From Cellvibrionales bacterium UBA3090 (GTDB lineage Bacteria > Pseudomonadota > Gammaproteobacteria > Pseudomonadales > Porticoccaceae), in NCBI GenBank assembly GCA_002367235.1, contig DFBC01000165.1:6274-13735 (forward strand): a stretch of 7,462 nt of DNA, in the 5' to 3' direction. The notes beneath the pieces are model-generated. The model was not told where the DNA came from and ran no database searches. It saw only the letters and a list, made by a program, of their open reading frames with translations. Both the position numbers and the translations under genes were made by a program. Positions 5,846 through 7,462 of the stretch are shown piece by piece; positions within the stretch are counted from its first letter, which is position 1, and every line of letters starts with the position of its first letter.

Positions 5846-6430
5846 ATGGCATTAATTTACATCCACGGATTCAATAGCTCTCCAGCGTCGCTCAAGGCCA
5901 GGCAAACCTGTGGCTGGCTCTCTGCAAATGCGCCAGATATTCCCTTTTACTGCCCGGCGCTAAGTAGCAAACCCGACTTGGCTAGTGAGCAGCTGCAAGC
6001 GCTAGTCGAGACTATTCAAGGGCCAATAGGCTTAATCGGAAGCTCCATGGGTGGGTACTACGCCACCTGGCTTGGAGAAAAGTATGGTTTAAGATCTGTG
6101 CTGATTAACCCGTCAGTTCGTCCCTATGAGTTTATGGAGGAATATCTGGGCGAAAATGCAAACTACCATACGGGTGAATGCTATACGCTTGAGCCTCGTC
6201 ATGTGACTATGGCTAGAGAGCTGGACGTGGTGTCATTAAAAAACCCAAAAAATTATTGGGTACTGTTGCAAACGGGTGATGAAGTACTGGACTATCACCA
6301 AGCTGAAATTAAATACGCGGATTGCCGACTAACGATAGAGCAAGGCGGTGATCACAGCTTTCAAAACTATGAGCGTTATCTGCCAGATATCCTCGACTTC
6401 CTACAACTTTCACTGACGGCTTATGACTAA
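5846..6430 (+). CDS. yqiA: YqiA-type alpha/beta-hydrolase (esterase)
   Basis: This 194-residue cytosolic hydrolase belongs to the small UPF0227/YqiA esterases; E. coli YqiA (193 residues) has reported esterase activity, but its natural substrate is unknown. Seen: the N-terminal strand LIYIHGFNSSP (3-13) with the oxyanion-type HG; nucleophile elbow GSSMGG (65-70) with Ser67; NPSVRPYEFMEEYLGEN, typical of the family; TGDEVLDY (143-150) with the likely acid Asp145; and GGDHSF (167-172) with the catalytic His170. ATG 5846 matches the family start; TTG 5840, two codons upstream, has a better-spaced AGAG and cannot be excluded. The stop overlaps the parE start (8 bp shared, out of frame), suggesting translational coupling to topoisomerase IV. 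A perfect TATAAT stands upstream, so the pair may be transcribed apart from nudF-cpdA. Confidence 0.93.
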   Translation: MALIYIHGFNSSPASLKARQTCGWLSANAPDIPFYCPALSSKPDLASEQLQALVETIQGPIGLIGSSMGGYYATWLGEKYGLRSVLINPSVRPYEFMEEYLGENANYHTGECYTLEPRHVTMARELDVVSLKNPKNYWVLLQTGDEVLDYHQAEIKYADCRLTIEQGGDHSFQNYERYLPDILDFLQLSLTAYD

Positions 6431-7462
6431 TTACACAGCAGAAGATATTGAAGTTCTTACCGGCTTGGATCCGGTAAGAAAGCGTCCAGGCATGTATACC
6501 GATACATCCCGTCCAAACCATTTGGCGCAGGAAGTTATTGATAACAGTGTAGACGAGGCGCTGGCTGGTCACGCCACCAAGGTCGATGTCGTACTGAACC
6601 GTGATGGTTCCCTGTCGGTGGCAGATAACGGTCGAGGTATGCCGGTAGATATTCATCCCGAACAGGGTTTGCCGGGGGTAGAGGTTATTCTGTCGACCCT
6701 TCATGCAGGCGGTAAGTTTTCGAATAATAACTACCAGTTTTCTGGTGGCCTGCACGGTGTCGGCGTCTCTGTGGTTAATGCCCTTTCAGCAAAGCTAGAG
6801 GTGAGTATTAGGCGCAATGGCAACGTCTATCGAATGGGTTTTGCCGGAGGTGATAAAGTTTCTGACCTTGCCATCGTGGATACCTGTGGCAAGCGTAACA
6901 CCGGAACAATGGTGCGCTTTCAGCCAGACCCGCAATATTTTGACACGATTAAATATTCGGTCCCACGGCTTAAGCATGTATTGCGAGCCAAGGCGGTACT
7001 GTGCGCCGGGCTTGAGGTTTCGTTCAAGGATGAAGCCAGTGGCGAGTTGGAAACCTGGTGCTATGAGGATGGTTTGCAGGACTACCTGCAGGGGGCAACG
7101 ACAGGTTGGGATACCGTGCCCGCCGAACCGTTTATTGGCTCTTTTTCTGGCAAGAGTGAAGCGGTGGATTGGGCCGTTCAATGGCTGCCCGAGGGTGGTG
7201 AATTAATTCAGGAAAGTTATGTTAACTTGATTCCCACGGCTCAAGGCGGCACCCATGTAAATGGTTTTCGCACCGGGTTGCTGGATGCGATGCGAGAGTT
7301 TTGTGAGTTTCGCAATTTGCTTCCCCGCGGGGTGAAGCTCACGCCCGATGACGTATGGGACAAATGTGCTTATGTCCTGTCTTCCAAGTTGGCAGACCCT
7401 CAATTCTCCGGGCAAACAAAAGAGCGGTTGTCATCCCGGGAAGCTGCGGCATTTGTTTCAGG
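6423..7462 (+). CDS. parE: DNA topoisomerase IV subunit B, N-terminal part; 3' end beyond window
   Basis: The open frame starts at ATG 6423 and runs off the right edge after 346 codons plus two bases (E. coli ParE, 630). With ParC it forms the type IIA topoisomerase that decatenates daughter chromosomes; ParE supplies the ATPase. Seen: the GHKL fold with EVIDNSVDEAL (Glu37 general base, Asn41 for Mg2+), DNGRGMP (68-74, Asp68 to adenine), the ATP-lid GGLHGVGVS (108-116), and the transducer domain up to the QTK loop (about 331-333), whose Lys contacts ATP. VNLIPTAQGGTHVNG is intact. Features such as LTGLDPVRKRPGMYTDTSRPNHL favour ParE over GyrB. There is no clear ribosome site; translation is probably coupled to yqiA. 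The TOPRIM and ParC-binding parts are not in this window. Confidence 0.97.
   Translation, partial: MTNYTAEDIEVLTGLDPVRKRPGMYTDTSRPNHLAQEVIDNSVDEALAGHATKVDVVLNRDGSLSVADNGRGMPVDIHPEQGLPGVEVILSTLHAGGKFSNNNYQFSGGLHGVGVSVVNALSAKLEVSIRRNGNVYRMGFAGGDKVSDLAIVDTCGKRNTGTMVRFQPDPQYFDTIKYSVPRLKHVLRAKAVLCAGLEVSFKDEASGELETWCYEDGLQDYLQGATTGWDTVPAEPFIGSFSGKSEAVDWAVQWLPEGGELIQESYVNLIPTAQGGTHVNGFRTGLLDAMREFCEFRNLLPRGVKLTPDDVWDKCAYVLSSKLADPQFSGQTKERLSSREAAAFVS
6454..6480 (+). repeat. Perfect 10-bp inverted repeat near the 5' end of parE
   Basis: TTCTTACCGG (6454-6463) and CCGGTAAGAA (6471-6480) pair perfectly around a 7-base loop, CTTGGAT. The stem begins 31 bases after the A of the parE start codon, inside codons 11-20 (motif LTGLDPVRK). 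It has no T-run after it, so it is not an intrinsic terminator. It would be a stable RNA hairpin or a palindromic DNA site. Function is unknown. Confidence 0.8.

Noticed and set aside
6795..7206. Long open frames on both strands over parE (6795-7181 minus, 6817-7206 plus)
   Set aside because: The ParE frame is continuous and conserved through this stretch, so both are shadows.

Overview
This window looks like a piece of core chromosome from a gammaproteobacterium. The base composition is roughly balanced. Several proteins (ParE, NudF, CpdA, YqiB, YqiA, TolC, WaaA) align by eye with their Escherichia coli counterparts over nearly their whole visible length. The order nudF-yqiB-cpdA-yqiA-parE with tolC divergent is the arrangement known from E. 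coli. The neighbouring waaA with an FAD-dependent oxidoreductase recalls Pseudomonas and marine relatives. I cannot name the genus. I see no insertion sequence, phage gene, tRNA, rRNA or CRISPR array, and the content is mostly ordinary housekeeping.

Layout: (1) Bases 1-767, minus strand, hold the N-terminal 255 codons of an FAD-dependent oxidoreductase cut by the window edge. (2) Bases 768-930 are a divergent intergenic region with two short inverted repeats. (3) waaA (931-2211, plus) makes the Kdo transferase of lipid A-core synthesis. (4) tolC (2183-3592, minus) makes an outer-membrane efflux channel. It converges on waaA and their 3' ends overlap by 29 bp, so no room is left for a spacer terminator. 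(5) Bases 3593-3720 separate divergent tolC and nudF and carry candidate back-to-back promoters whose -35 elements overlap. (6) nudF, yqiB and cpdA run on the plus strand with gaps of about 76-81 bases and no obvious terminators. (7) Before yqiA there is a perfect TATAAT. (8) yqiA overlaps parE by 8 bp; parE runs off the right edge.

Functionally, waaA and tolC both serve the outer membrane. NudF (ADP-ribose hydrolysis) and CpdA (cAMP hydrolysis) both degrade signalling or metabolic nucleotides. ParE is the ATPase subunit of topoisomerase IV. YqiB and YqiA are conserved companions of poorly known function.

No new multi-gene system is evident. The signals most worth a second look are a perfect 10-bp inverted repeat 31 bases into parE, the convergent waaA/tolC overlap with an inverted repeat across both stop codons, the shared promoter region between tolC and nudF, and a replaced conserved Asp in CpdA.
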